Assembly (NCBI RefSeq): GCF_001592745.1
Contig: NZ_LUKD01000005.1
Coordinates: 186,001 to 250,000 of the forward strand
Source: Bdellovibrio bacteriovorus
GTDB taxonomy: Bacteria; Bdellovibrionota; Bdellovibrionia; Bdellovibrionales; Bdellovibrionaceae
DNA length: 64,000 bases
Direction: 5' to 3'
Shown in pieces: positions 35,297 to 44,496 of the stretch. The notes under the pieces are model-generated. The model saw only the letters and a list, made by a program, of their open reading frames with translations. It made no database searches and was not told the DNA's origin. A program made the position numbers and the translations under genes. Numbering within the stretch: position 1 is the stretch's first letter; each line of letters opens with the position of its first letter.

Positions 35297-37051
35297 ATGG
35301 CTAAAGTGAATGCTTTAGCCTTTTTTATTTTTATTTTCTTGTTTATTTTTTCACATCATTCTTCGGCGAAATCCTTTGAAGTTTCTGTTCTGTATTGGAG
35401 TATGAAGATCGAAGGTCAAGTCGCCATGAGAAAGGGCTTTGAAGAAGAGATTGCTCAATTCAATAAAAAGAGTACCGATAAAATCGTTCTTACACCTTAT
35501 GTGGCTGGCGAAGGTCGAAAAGGAATAACAAATCAAGTTCTTCAAGTAGCCGAAGTTTTAAAGGCGAAACCAGCCGCGATGGTGATTCAGCCCACAGACA
35601 ACTCAGCGCTGGCGCGTGCTTTAGAGGAAGCCAATCAACTCAAAATCCCTGTTTTTGCTTATGATCAGTATATTGTGAATGGGGATATGACCTTCTTTGC
35701 CACGAGTGATAATTATGGCGGGGGACGTGATAATGGTGACTATATTCACGGGCTTTTTGATAAGAATAAAGAACTGCGTCTGGTGATTTTTGAATATCCC
35801 AAAGTCTCATCGACGATTGATCGCGTGGATGGTTTTTTAGATGCTTTACGCGATCAGGGCCGCAGATTCAAAGTTTTAAAGCGCTATGAAGCCGTGGATC
35901 CAGCTTCTGGTGAAATGGCCGTGAAGCAGTTCTTAAAAGACTTTCCGAAAAAAGGAAGTGTCGACGTCATCTTCACGGTCAATGACGGCGGCGGACTTTC
36001 TATTATTAAAACGCTTTATGAAAAAAAGCGCACCGACCTTGTTCATGCGACCTTTGATGGTGATCCTTTGTCAGTAGAAAATATTAAGAATGGCAAGATC
36101 ACAGTTATCGATTCTGCGCAATTCTGTGCGGAGCTGGGTCGAGAAACGGCAAGAGCTCTGATAGCCCATCTTACGAAAGGTGGAGTTTCAGAAAAGAAAC
36201 TGATTCCTACTTATCCAGTGACCAATAAAACTTTAGCGAATTACCCTGGCTGGATGGGGCGAGTTCCGTCATTTCTGCAAAAGGTTGAAGTGGCGAAAGC
36301 AGCTCCCACTCCGCGGGTGTCTCCGAATCAGCGCAATCTTCTTACGATTAAAATCGGCGTAGCTCCCCTGTGTCCGTATCTTTGTGAGCAAGGTCCCGGC
36401 GTATGGGGTGGATATATTTATAATATTCTTAAAGAGGTTGCTACGGAGCGCGGTTTTTATTTGGATCTAGAAAGCATCCCCAACACGCGTCTTCTGTCTG
36501 CTCTGCAAACCCGTCGTGTGAATTATATCATCGTTCCTGCAGATCTTGTCCGCTATGAAGATCAGATTCGGGTTGTGGGGCCTAAGTTAGGAGTGAATTA
36601 TACCGGAGCCATCTTAACTCCAGGATCGAAAGACTCTTTAATTGATGAGGATTTACTGCGCACGAAAAAAGTGGTTTTTGCCGACATGGGAACCTATGCG
36701 GGTGGGCCGCATTTAGAAATCCCTGCCGCTCGTAGTTTAAAAGTGACGGGAGCGGATGTCGCTGACCGCATGATTAAAATGATTGGCGATCGTCGCGTGG
36801 AAATTGCTTTAGGTGATTACAATGTTCTTCGTTATTCTTTGATTAAAAAGCCGCGTGCAGAGCTTCAGCTTTTACCGACGTCGTTGACAGGATTTAACTC
36901 TGTGGTTTTAGTGGGCTCTCCACGAGAGTCGCACTTCGGTTATTTACCGGAATATTTAGATGCGTGGTTTTTACGCGCGCGCCAGGATGGTTCTTTAGAA
37001 AAAATCCTCAACAAATACAATCTCAAAGATTGGAAAGTGTTTGAACGTTAA
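35297..37051 (+). CDS. Fused type I + type II periplasmic binding protein
   Basis: A 584-aa protein. A signal peptide (~1-24) is followed by a type I sugar-type binding domain at ~25-325 (VSVLYWSMKIEGQVAMRKGF, AAMVIQPTDNSALARAL, IFTVNDGGGLSII, HATFDGDPLS: the ribose/LuxP/TorT-like pattern). After a proline-rich linker (~328-345) comes a type II SBP_bac_3 domain to the end (IKIGVAPLCPYLCEQGPGVWGGYIYNILKEVA...LEKILNKYNLKDWK). There is no transmembrane helix or kinase domain after it. It may bind two ligands or serve as a sensor input to a partner. No transport genes adjoin it. Confidence 0.75.
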   Translation: MAKVNALAFFIFIFLFIFSHHSSAKSFEVSVLYWSMKIEGQVAMRKGFEEEIAQFNKKSTDKIVLTPYVAGEGRKGITNQVLQVAEVLKAKPAAMVIQPTDNSALARALEEANQLKIPVFAYDQYIVNGDMTFFATSDNYGGGRDNGDYIHGLFDKNKELRLVIFEYPKVSSTIDRVDGFLDALRDQGRRFKVLKRYEAVDPASGEMAVKQFLKDFPKKGSVDVIFTVNDGGGLSIIKTLYEKKRTDLVHATFDGDPLSVENIKNGKITVIDSAQFCAELGRETARALIAHLTKGGVSEKKLIPTYPVTNKTLANYPGWMGRVPSFLQKVEVAKAAPTPRVSPNQRNLLTIKIGVAPLCPYLCEQGPGVWGGYIYNILKEVATERGFYLDLESIPNTRLLSALQTRRVNYIIVPADLVRYEDQIRVVGPKLGVNYTGAILTPGSKDSLIDEDLLRTKKVVFADMGTYAGGPHLEIPAARSLKVTGADVADRMIKMIGDRRVEIALGDYNVLRYSLIKKPRAELQLLPTSLTGFNSVVLVGSPRESHFGYLPEYLDAWFLRARQDGSLEKILNKYNLKDWKVFER

Positions 37052-37054
37052 GGA

Positions 37055-37609
37055 TTAAGAAAGACCTTTTACTAAAAATTTAACCATACTTTTAAATGTT
37101 TCGGCTTCGCCGCGCATGCGGGCAATTTGCAATCCCCCTTGAATTGCCGCCAAAAAAGAATCAGCCACAACCGCAGGGTTTAAATCGGCACGAAAGATTT
37201 TATCATTCATTCCATCTTTGATTGTGACAATCAACCATTTGCGCTGCTGAAAATGAAACTCCCGTAAACGCTCTTGAATTTTCTCTGACATGGTATTGAA
37301 GTCGGAACACAAAGCACCTAAAGGACAGATCTTATTCTTATCTTTACCAATCTTGTAAAACATCTGAAGCATTTGCTCCATTTTTTTGTCCGCTGGCAAA
37401 TCGTGAATCTTTTGCGCCCAGGAAATATAGGCATTTTGATAGTCCTCAAGAATCGCTAGACCCATTTCTTCTTTTGAGGCGAAATAGTAATGCAGGCTCG
37501 CCTTTTTTATACCCAAGGCGTCGGCCACGGTTTGAAAGCTAAAGCCATTAAATCCAAGGGTTTGCAGATAGTGACGTCCTAAATCCAATGCTTTGGTTTT
37601 TGTATCCAT
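37055..37609 (-). CDS. TetR-family transcriptional regulator
   Basis: A 184-aa repressor-type protein. The N-terminal HTH spans residues ~8-52 (LGRHYLQTLGFNGFSFQTVADALGIKKASLHYYFASKEE), with the typical KASLHYYF recognition helix. The C-terminal ligand domain is helical. It is divergent from the FadI-like thiolase gene across 93 nt that contain a perfect palindrome, so it probably represses that operon and itself, and is released by a fatty-acyl or similar ligand (inference). Confidence 0.9.
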   Translation of the reverse strand: MDTKTKALDLGRHYLQTLGFNGFSFQTVADALGIKKASLHYYFASKEEMGLAILEDYQNAYISWAQKIHDLPADKKMEQMLQMFYKIGKDKNKICPLGALCSDFNTMSEKIQERLREFHFQQRKWLIVTIKDGMNDKIFRADLNPAVVADSFLAAIQGGLQIARMRGEAETFKSMVKFLVKGLS

Positions 37610-37648
37610 GCTTTCCGTCCTTGCTTTATAAAGGCTGATAGGGGTATT

Positions 37649-37670
37649 ATCTACCTATTGGTAGGTAGAT
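37649..37670. promoter_or_regulatory. Operator palindrome for TetR regulator
   Basis: Arms ATCTACCTA and TAGGTAGAT around TTGG make a perfect 9-bp-arm dyad, a typical TetR operator, midway between the regulator and thiolase start codons. Confidence 0.75.
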
Positions 37671-37702
37671 TCAAGTTTTAAAAGAAACACGAGGAAACAT
37701 CT

Positions 37703-38983
37703 ATGAAAAACAAAACCATGCGCCCAGTAGCCATTCTTGCAGGCTCACGAACTCCGTTTGTGAAGTCCTTCACTAATTATTCGCGTACTTCGAACCGTCA
37801 GTTGATGACGGCCACTCTTCAGGATCTGGTGAATAAAACTAATATTCGCGGTGAACTTTTGGGTGATGTCGCATTGGGTGCCGTGATGAAAAATGCCTCG
37901 GACTGGAATCTATCCCGTGAGTCGTTACTGAGCGCGGGGTTAGATCCTCACACGCCCGGATACGACGTTCAGCGTGCTTGTGGAACGGGTTTAGAGACCG
38001 CCGCACACATTGCTTTAAAAATCGCAGCAGGTCAGATTGAAAGCGGTATCGCAGGTGGTACGGACACCAATAGTGATATTGCCGGAGTTCTGCCTCACGA
38101 GCTTTCTTGGATTTTGACTGAAGCGCAAAAAGCTCCTAATGCGATGGCGCGTATAGCGAAACTTTCTGAAATTAAATTGGAATATTTAAAACCGCGCTTC
38201 CCGAATGTGCAAGAGCCTCGCACGGGTCTTTCCATGGGACAACATACAGAGCTAATGGTGAAAGAGTGGAAGATCACTCGTGAAGAGCAAGATCGACTTG
38301 CTTTACAAAGTCACTTGAATGCAGCGAAGGCGTATGATGCGGGTTTCTTCAATGACCTGGTTTTTGAATTCAAAGGTCTTAAGAAAGACGTCTTCGTGCG
38401 CGGTGATACCAGCATGGAAAAACTCGCAAAGTTAAAACCCGCTTTTGATTTTACTGGGACTGGAACTTTGACTGCAGGAAACAGCACGCCGCTGACCGAC
38501 GGTGCTTCCGCTGTTCTATTGAGCAGTGAGGAATGGGCGAAAGCTCACGGCCTTCCGATTCAGGCTTACTTGGTGGATGCGGATTACGCGGCTGTTGATT
38601 ACGTGAATGGCGAAGGTCTTTTGATGGCGCCGACGCGTGCGGTAGCGCAAATGCTTCGTCGTAATAATTTGAAGCTCCAAGATTTTGATTTCTACGAAAT
38701 TCACGAAGCTTTCGCGGGTCAGGTTCTTTGTACATTGAAGGCCTGGGAATCCGACGAGTATTGCCGTAAGCATTTAGGCGAGTCTCAAGCATTAGGTTCT
38801 ATTGATCGTTCTAAATTGAATGTGAACGGTGGAAGTCTGGCTTTAGGACATCCATTTGCCGCAACGGGCGGAAGAATTCTTGCCAGTCTTGCAAAAATGC
38901 TCGCACAAAAAGGTTCAGGCCGTGGTCTGATTTCTATTTGTACAGCGGGCGGTATGGGTGTTGTGGCCATTGTCGAAAGATAA
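37703..38983 (+). CDS. FadI-like acetyl-CoA acyltransferase
   Basis: A 426-aa thiolase of the FadI/trifunctional-beta type. The acyl cysteine is in QRACGTGLETA. The block NSTPLTDGASAVLLSS, the YEIHEAFAGQ loop and the GHPFAATGGRI histidine are intact, and the C-terminal cysteine sits in SICTAGGMG. It cleaves 3-ketoacyl-CoA in beta-oxidation. Longer than the thiolase II at 8151. Under a divergent TetR gene and followed 2 nt later by a hydrolase gene; no FadJ partner is in this window. Confidence 0.9.
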   Translation: MKNKTMRPVAILAGSRTPFVKSFTNYSRTSNRQLMTATLQDLVNKTNIRGELLGDVALGAVMKNASDWNLSRESLLSAGLDPHTPGYDVQRACGTGLETAAHIALKIAAGQIESGIAGGTDTNSDIAGVLPHELSWILTEAQKAPNAMARIAKLSEIKLEYLKPRFPNVQEPRTGLSMGQHTELMVKEWKITREEQDRLALQSHLNAAKAYDAGFFNDLVFEFKGLKKDVFVRGDTSMEKLAKLKPAFDFTGTGTLTAGNSTPLTDGASAVLLSSEEWAKAHGLPIQAYLVDADYAAVDYVNGEGLLMAPTRAVAQMLRRNNLKLQDFDFYEIHEAFAGQVLCTLKAWESDEYCRKHLGESQALGSIDRSKLNVNGGSLALGHPFAATGGRILASLAKMLAQKGSGRGLISICTAGGMGVVAIVER

Positions 38984-38985
38984 TT

Positions 38986-39813
38986 ATGGAAATCTCTCTT
39001 GCGAAGAAGTTACAAGTAGCGGGGCTTCGTGCGGGTTCTTGGATTTTTCCTAAACTTGCCGCTCAAGGAGCGTTGGATCTTTTTCTAACGCCTCAGCGAG
39101 TGCCTCGTCCTGCATCGGAGCAGGAGTTGTATGCTTCTTCAAAAAAATATGTTTTAGGTGGCGGCATCGCCGCATATGAGTGGGGGCCTGAAAAGGGCCC
39201 TCTTGTTGTTTTGGTGCATGGATGGAGCGGTCGTGGAACCCAAATGGCGGCATTTGCTCCGGCGCTCACAGAGGCTGGATACCGCGTTGTTGCTTTGGAT
39301 GGACCGGCGCACGGAGCTTCCGAAGGAACGCAGACCAATGTCGGCGACTATTCTCAGTTTCTGGTGAACGTGCAAAAGGAGCTGGGAGATTTCGAAGCGG
39401 TGATAGCTCACTCCTTCGGGGCCGGATGCTCGGTGCTGGCGGTTGCCAAAGGTCTTCGTGCTGAAAAGTTGGTTTTAGTAGCGGGACCTGCTCATTATGA
39501 AAAAGTCGTGAACAACTATTTTAAGTTTGTGCAAATCAGCCCCGCCGCAGAAAAACATTTTATAAATATGCTGTCTGAGAAAGTCGGGCTTTCTCCAAAA
39601 GAAATGAATGTGGGTGTGATCGGTAGTAAATTGCGCGTGAAAGCTTTGATTGTGCATGATCGCGACGATAAAGAAGTTCGTTATGCTGCCGCTGAAGAAA
39701 TTCAAAGCGTGTGGCCGCAAACCCAGATTCTTGCTACAGAAGGTTTAGGTCATCGCCGCATTCTTAAAGACACAAAAGTGATCGACCAAGTTGTGCGCTT
39801 CATTCAGAAATAA
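38986..39813 (+). CDS. Alpha/beta hydrolase
   Basis: A 275-aa serine hydrolase. I start at the ATG at 38986, two nt after the thiolase stop, because the longer frame from 38938 would overlap it. The fold markers are LVHGWSGRGTQM (oxyanion), nucleophile Ser in IAHSFGAGCS, acid in VHDRDDKEV, and base His in GLGHRRIL. No signal peptide. Co-transcription with the FadI-like gene suggests an acyl-ester or thioester substrate, but this is inference. Confidence 0.88.
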   Translation: MEISLAKKLQVAGLRAGSWIFPKLAAQGALDLFLTPQRVPRPASEQELYASSKKYVLGGGIAAYEWGPEKGPLVVLVHGWSGRGTQMAAFAPALTEAGYRVVALDGPAHGASEGTQTNVGDYSQFLVNVQKELGDFEAVIAHSFGAGCSVLAVAKGLRAEKLVLVAGPAHYEKVVNNYFKFVQISPAAEKHFINMLSEKVGLSPKEMNVGVIGSKLRVKALIVHDRDDKEVRYAAAEEIQSVWPQTQILATEGLGHRRILKDTKVIDQVVRFIQK

Positions 39814-39846
39814 AAAAAGCCGCCCTTCTCAGGCGGCTTTTTCTTT
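39812..39846. terminator. Bidirectional terminator
   Basis: Stem AAAAGCCGCC / GGCGGCTTTT with a CTTCTCA-type loop and A/T flanks, between convergent hydrolase and YebC genes. Confidence 0.88.
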
Positions 39847-40546
39847 ACACCGTCGCGTGAACGCGGTGAGTATCATCCATGTCGTCAAGATAGTTTAAAA
39901 ACTCTTCAACGTCTTTTCTTTGAGCATCATTAAGTTCTGTGATGTTTTTTGCCTTGAATGAAAGCTCCGCTGTCGTCACTTTCCATCCGCGTTTTACCAA
40001 AGCATCACGAACAGAGTCTAAGTCATCTGCATTTGTGTAAAACTCATAAGAGCCATCATCGTTTTTGCTGACTTCGTTAGCGCCAGCCTCAATCGCTTCT
40101 TCATCCGGATCGAAAGTGCCGGCTTTTTCACCTTCAATAAGTCCTACGCGATCAAACATCCAAGCCACAGAGCCGACCTCTCCCATGTTGCCTTCATGAG
40201 ATTTAAAGGCATGGCGCATGTCCGGAGCTGTTCTGTGTTTGTTGTCGGTTTGGCATTCGACGATAACGCCAACACCATGAGGGCCGTAGCCTTCGTAAGT
40301 GATTTCTTCAATCACTTTTCCATCGTCTAAAAGGCCTGCACCTTTTTTGATCGCGCGTTCGATCGTATCATTGGGGCAAGACACTTTTTTTGCGGCATCA
40401 ATGGCAAGACGAAGACGGGAGTTGGCTGCGGGGTCAGGGCCGCCTGCTTTTGCTGCAACGGCGATCTCTCTAGCTAATTTTGTGAAGATTTGTCCCTTTT
40501 GTTGGGCTTTCTCTACCTTACCCGCATTTTTCCACGATTTTCCCAT
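39845..40546 (-). CDS. YebC/PmpR-family regulator
   Basis: The 233-aa protein is a full-length member of the YebC/TACO1 family: GKSWKNAGKVEKAQQKGQIFTKLAREI at the start, then GGPDPAANSRLRLAIDAAK, IERAIKKGAG, YEGYGPHGVGVIVECQTDN, GEVGSVAWMFDRVG. Members bind DNA or, more recently shown, assist ribosomes on difficult sequences. Cytoplasmic. Monocistronic and divergent from the DUF455 gene. Confidence 0.93.
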   Translation of the reverse strand: MGKSWKNAGKVEKAQQKGQIFTKLAREIAVAAKAGGPDPAANSRLRLAIDAAKKVSCPNDTIERAIKKGAGLLDDGKVIEEITYEGYGPHGVGVIVECQTDNKHRTAPDMRHAFKSHEGNMGEVGSVAWMFDRVGLIEGEKAGTFDPDEEAIEAGANEVSKNDDGSYEFYTNADDLDSVRDALVKRGWKVTTAELSFKAKNITELNDAQRKDVEEFLNYLDDMDDTHRVHATV

Positions 40547-40642
40547 ATTACTCCATCTGGCGTTTTTTTACTTTTTCCAGGGCTCTATTGCAGCAAATCA
40601 CTAATTATTTGGCAACTTTGGGAGCAGGATGTAAAAGGCCCT

Positions 40643-41425
40643 ATGTTCAGTTTTTCCACCCCGGATATCTGGGAAAAGATCGCAAATATCCAAAATTCTT
40701 GTGAAGAGGCCTTAAAGCTCTCTTCACCTGGCGTTGTTCCCGAAGATCCGGCACGGGATGTCCTCACTTTGCACCCCAAGCTTCATCCCCCTAAGAAAGG
40801 CTTTTCCACAGTGGAAGGGCAAGCCCGCATGCTTCATGATTTGGCGAGCATTGAATTGCAAGCCATGGAGCTAGGACTTCGCACGTTGGTGGAATTTCCG
40901 GACGCCCCTCAAGGCTTTCGTGAAGAACTGTTGGCTGTCACAGTTTCTGAGGCGGAACACCTAAGAATGTGCTTAGAGGGTATCGAATCATTAGGACATA
41001 AATGGGGCGACTGGCCGGTGCATTTGGCGTTGTGGCGAGCGGTGAGTGTGGAAGACAGTCTTTTAGATCGCATCCTGATCGTGCATCGCTATCTTGAAGG
41101 CAGTGGCCTGGATGCCGGGGACACCTTGATTCGTCGTCTGGAAGGAACTGCAGGAAAACAGACGATTCAAAAAATTGTGAAGCAAATCAATTTTGAAGAA
41201 ATTGGTCACGTGGATTTTGGATCTCGATGGTATCGCGAAATATGTAAAGAAAATAAGATCGATCCGAATGCGGACTTTCCAGAACGCATGGATTCTTTAA
41301 GACTTCGTTTGCCTAAGCGTATTGAACCGTTGAATCATGATTTAAGAAAGAAAGCAGGGTTTACGGAAGAAGAAATCGCTTATTACGAAACCCTTCGTCT
41401 GGATTTCTTAAAGCCTTCAAAGTAA
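40643..41425 (+). CDS. DUF455 ferritin-like protein
   Basis: I start at the ATG at 40643 (260 aa), where AAAAGG lies 4 nt upstream. The upstream in-frame part overlaps the YebC gene and is not conserved-looking. The helical protein has carboxylate/histidine pairs for a diiron site: SIELQAMELGLR, TVSEAEHLRMCLEGIE (E..EH), and NFEEIGHVDFGSRW (EE..H). Those are the DUF455/MiaE-like ferritin markers. Probably a diiron oxygenase or hydroxylase of unknown substrate. Confidence 0.82.
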   Translation: MFSFSTPDIWEKIANIQNSCEEALKLSSPGVVPEDPARDVLTLHPKLHPPKKGFSTVEGQARMLHDLASIELQAMELGLRTLVEFPDAPQGFREELLAVTVSEAEHLRMCLEGIESLGHKWGDWPVHLALWRAVSVEDSLLDRILIVHRYLEGSGLDAGDTLIRRLEGTAGKQTIQKIVKQINFEEIGHVDFGSRWYREICKENKIDPNADFPERMDSLRLRLPKRIEPLNHDLRKKAGFTEEEIAYYETLRLDFLKPSK

Positions 41426-42490
41426 CTATTCCCAAGGCCGAATATATGAAATTGAAATGGAAGCGTAACTTTTAAATTCGCTTTTTTCTTCAAACTCAGG
41501 CGACACTGTCACAAATCTCCACGAGTAACTCCAGTGAGAAATTTGAAAAGCATAGCCAAACTCTGTTTCAGCATTAAACGGATACTTGGTCACGTGATGG
41601 CTGTCGTGAATGGAGTTTCCATCAAGGAAAATATTGTGAGCCACGGCATTTCCGCGAATACCCGCAAAACCATAAAGTCGCCAAGGAATGTTTTTCTTAG
41701 CGACTTTCAAATTCAACAAGGGTTCTCCATCAACCGACGATAAACTGGAGGCGCCGAAGTCGTCGGGAAGGCGAATGCCGGCGCGAACAAGAGCCCCGAC
41801 ATGGGCGGCGATAAGAACGTTGCCTAAAGAAAGTCCTGCGGAAGGAATAAAGTCAAAAGTTCTTCCAGCCTCAGTTTCTAATTCGTAAAAACGGATCTTT
41901 TGGTTGTAGTTCAGTTGCAAAGTCGGTTCTGTCGAAAGTTGATTATCCCACCCATTCGCGGTGGGGACATCGATGATTTCATGAAATCCGTTTTGCGCTT
42001 GTTCTCCTAAAGCCCCGGGTCCTACAAGCCCGATATCCAGTTCCAGATTGTGACTGTGTGAAGGAGTTTTCAAATTCGCGGAAAGAGCCACATAAAGCCA
42101 GGCCGCATACGGGCGGTCGTTGACAATTAATTCAGATGTGTCGGTGTCATCAGGAGTAAAGATTTGCTGAGCAATAGAGATCCCGAAATTTGTCGTCGAT
42201 TTTTCGCGTTCATATTTAAAGCGATCCGACCAACCGATCAATGGTGGAACCCAGAAAGGTTCCCGATCTTCGGCGTACTGATAAGAAAAGCGCACACCAC
42301 TGGTGTAGTCACTGTCGGCATTCGGTCCGCCCAAGCGGCGCGTATCATTTTCGATATAGACTGAAAAGGATTCCCCATAGGGTTTTGCGGCTTGCGGAAG
42401 ATTTGCAGATTGAACTTCCGCCTTGCTTTCAAGGCTTAGTAGTGAAAAGCACAAGATGAAGGCCGCAGAAATTCTAATCAAGGCTTTCAT
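41426..42490 (-). CDS. lpxR: LpxR-like lipid A deacylase
   Basis: A 354-aa outer-membrane beta-barrel with a signal peptide (~1-24). The LpxR signature residues are present: VYIENDTRR (the catalytic N-D pair), [12 protein letters not shown] (Thr/Ser site), and [13 protein letters not shown] (catalytic His). The last residue pattern (ISYIRPWE) fits a barrel end, though a terminal Phe is missing. LpxR removes the 3'-acyloxyacyl chain of lipid A in a Ca-dependent way. Here it is the last gene of a four-gene minus-strand run, overlapping the pseudouridine synthase gene by 17 bp. Self-LPS remodelling or action on prey LPS are both possible. Confidence 0.85.
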   Translation of the reverse strand: MKALIRISAAFILCFSLLSLESKAEVQSANLPQAAKPYGESFSVYIENDTRRLGGPNADSDYTSGVRFSYQYAEDREPFWVPPLIGWSDRFKYEREKSTTNFGISIAQQIFTPDDTDTSELIVNDRPYAAWLYVALSANLKTPSHSHNLELDIGLVGPGALGEQAQNGFHEIIDVPTANGWDNQLSTEPTLQLNYNQKIRFYELETEAGRTFDFIPSAGLSLGNVLIAAHVGALVRAGIRLPDDFGASSLSSVDGEPLLNLKVAKKNIPWRLYGFAGIRGNAVAHNIFLDGNSIHDSHHVTKYPFNAETEFGYAFQISHWSYSWRFVTVSPEFEEKSEFKSYASISISYIRPWE

Positions 42491-43208
42491 CCTCTTCTAA
42501 GAAGCGCCACTTACCTTCAGGCAGCTTTCCTAAAACCAAGCTTCCGATGCGCACACGTTTAAGACCTGTGACTCTTAAGCCGACAAGTTCGCACATGCGA
42601 CGGATCTGACGTTTTTTACCTTCGCGCAAAATAAAGCGCAGCTGATCTTCATTGACCCATTCAACCTTCGCGGGTTTGAGGGCTTTACCGTCTAAAGAAA
42701 GGCCGTGGTTTAATAGTTTTAATTTATCCGCCGGAAGCTTGCCTTCAACGCGAACGATGTATTCTTTTTCAAGCTTGGTTTCTTCCGCGATGATTTTTTT
42801 AGCGATACGTCCATCTTGGGTGAAAAGCAATAGGCCTTGTGAATCAATATCCAGGCGTCCCGCAACGGCAAGACCTTCAAAATGCTCTTTGCGCAAACGT
42901 TGTTTAGAATCACCAAATTGATTTTCGGGTGTGATCAATTTAATCGCAGGTTGGTAGGGTGGTTCAGGTTGTGCGCTGACCCAACCAATGGGTTTATTCA
43001 GAATGATCGTAGCGAGGCGTTTTTGTTGTTTTAAGGCCTGCGCTTCCAAAGTGATTTTAACTTTAGGGTCAACCTTCGTTCCCAACTGATCGACTTTAAC
43101 TCCATCAACAAGAACCAGGCCCTTGGCGATGTATTCATCTGCTTCACGTCGAGAACAAATGCCTCGTTCCGCCATTAATTTTGACAATCTTACTTTTTCT
43201 TCACTCAT
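42474..43208 (-). CDS. RluB/RsuA-family rRNA pseudouridine synthase
   Basis: A 244-aa enzyme. I choose the ATG at 43208 ([16 protein letters not shown]), which has GGAG 8 nt upstream, over the GTG at 43226. An S4 RNA-binding domain (~5-60) is followed by the RsuA-type catalytic domain with the Asp motif [23 protein letters not shown], and [17 protein letters not shown] near the C-terminus. It isomerises a uridine in large- or small-subunit rRNA. It overlaps both neighbours in the operon (4 bp with PTPS, 17 bp with LpxR). Confidence 0.92.
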   Translation of the reverse strand: MSEEKVRLSKLMAERGICSRREADEYIAKGLVLVDGVKVDQLGTKVDPKVKITLEAQALKQQKRLATIILNKPIGWVSAQPEPPYQPAIKLITPENQFGDSKQRLRKEHFEGLAVAGRLDIDSQGLLLFTQDGRIAKKIIAEETKLEKEYIVRVEGKLPADKLKLLNHGLSLDGKALKPAKVEWVNEDQLRFILREGKKRQIRRMCELVGLRVTGLKRVRIGSLVLGKLPEGKWRFLEEDESLD

Positions 43209-43594
43209 TGGCGGATCTCCGTCCACAAATTATCCATTTCATACAAGCGCAAAAACGAAACATCTTTTGCGCGTCCATGCTCTTTAAGTTTCTCAAGAAA
43301 ATACAGAGCAATATTTTCTGTCGTGGGGATTTTTTCTTTAAATTCAGGGATCACAAAATTTAAGTGCTCGTGATCTAAAACATCCGTCAGTGACTTTAGC
43401 AGAGCTTGCAGCGCATGCTTTTGTTCAGCGAGGTTGGCGTCTTGGATGTGAAAGCCCACTTCCAAAGTATAATTATGACCGTGGCCATATTCGGTAAAGC
43501 AACGACCAAAAGCCTTTGAGTTTTCTTCCTTCGACCACAAAGGCTGGTGATAAAAATGCGCGCTGCTAAAAGGGCTTTTTAATACAAGAATCAT
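43205..43594 (-). CDS. 6-pyruvoyl-tetrahydropterin synthase (PTPS-II motif)
   Basis: A 129-aa PTPS/QueD-family enzyme. Zn ligands are H13, H38 and H40; the catalytic cysteine is C32 in [13 protein letters not shown]. The five-residue gap (C-x5-HGH) is that of PTPS-II, the mammalian-type enzyme of tetrahydrobiopterin synthesis, whereas QueD has C-x3-HGH. DHEHLN, PTTENIA and LYEMDN match PTPS blocks. It overlaps the SDR gene by 4 bp (ATGA). The adjacent reductase would suit a sepiapterin-reductase role, making a BH4-like cofactor. The queuosine alternative is less likely on motif grounds. Confidence 0.85.
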   Translation of the reverse strand: MILVLKSPFSSAHFYHQPLWSKEENSKAFGRCFTEYGHGHNYTLEVGFHIQDANLAEQKHALQALLKSLTDVLDHEHLNFVIPEFKEKIPTTENIALYFLEKLKEHGRAKDVSFLRLYEMDNLWTEIRQ

Positions 43595-44337
43595 GAAAGA
43601 TTGATGCCTCCATCAACCGCCATCACTGCTCCTGTCGTCCAACTGGATTGTTCAGAACCTAAGAAGTAAATGGTTCTTGCGATATCTTCGGACGTGCCAA
43701 TACGTCCTAGGGGTTGCAGGGGCTTCATTTTTTCTAAAGCCTGTTTTTTCGCGCTTTCTTCTAAAGAATGAAAGCTATGAATAGGGGTGTCGACAATACC
43801 CGGGCACACGGCGTTGACGCGGATATTGTGAGCTCCCCCTTCAAGGGCGAGGCTTTGTGTCCAATTAATCAAAGCTGCCTTGCTAGCGGAATAAGCGCCT
43901 GTATTGACAGTGGGACGAAGACCCAAGGTGGAAGAGACATTCACAATGCTTCCTCCGCCCAGTTCTTTAAAGTAGGGGAAGAAGGCGCGAGCCACACGAA
44001 CGGGGACGAAAAAATTCATTTCCATCTGACGCTTCCAAAGTTCATCAGTGCTTTCGGTAAAATTATGAGTTTCAAAAATACCGGCATTATTCACTAGCAC
44101 TTCCACGCGATGAATTTTCGCATTCAACACTTCATTCAGACGCTTTTGCAAAGCCGCTTCATCGGTCATATCACAAGACACAATCGAAGCTCCGCTGCGA
44201 CACTTCAATGCGACGTCTTGCAGTCGCTCTTTGTTTCGACCCATCAAATATATGAAATAACCGTTACGAGAGAATTCGATGGCGGTGGCGGCGCCGATGC
44301 CGCTGCTGGCTCCAGTGATGAGTGCTGCCTTTTTCAT
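43591..44337 (-). CDS. SDR-family oxidoreductase (sepiapterin-reductase candidate)
   Basis: A 248-aa classical short-chain dehydrogenase: cofactor loop TGASSGIGAATAIEF, NNAG, catalytic Ser in VNVSSTLG and YSASK, and C-terminal [13 protein letters not shown]. It most resembles FabG-like reductases by sequence. Its first position in an overlapping operon with a PTPS-II-type gene makes a 6-pyruvoyl-tetrahydropterin/sepiapterin reductase role reasonable, but the SDR family is too broad to prove it. Confidence 0.85.
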   Translation of the reverse strand: MKKAALITGASSGIGAATAIEFSRNGYFIYLMGRNKERLQDVALKCRSGASIVSCDMTDEAALQKRLNEVLNAKIHRVEVLVNNAGIFETHNFTESTDELWKRQMEMNFFVPVRVARAFFPYFKELGGGSIVNVSSTLGLRPTVNTGAYSASKAALINWTQSLALEGGAHNIRVNAVCPGIVDTPIHSFHSLEESAKKQALEKMKPLQPLGRIGTSEDIARTIYFLGSEQSSWTTGAVMAVDGGINLS

Positions 44338-44396
44338 GGGCGGGTGGTCTCCTAAACTGGACTCATACTAGCAAAGTCGGGGACCGAAGAGAAGAC

Positions 44397-44486
44397 ATGT
44401 CGATGCGCGAAGCGTTTAGTGTCGGAATCAAATACTTCTTTGTAGGACTCATCCTATTCACAGCCTTTTGGGCGCAAATTCCCTAG
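44397..44486 (+). CDS. Possible 29-aa membrane peptide
   Basis: A short frame starting MSMREAFSVGIKYFF and ending FWAQIP, with one hydrophobic segment (residues ~11-26) and AGAGAAG just upstream. It stands between divergent/convergent units with no overlap. It could be a genuine small membrane protein, but a frame this short can arise by chance. Confidence 0.3.
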   Translation: MSMREAFSVGIKYFFVGLILFTAFWAQIP

Positions 44487-44496
44487 TATCTGGGAT

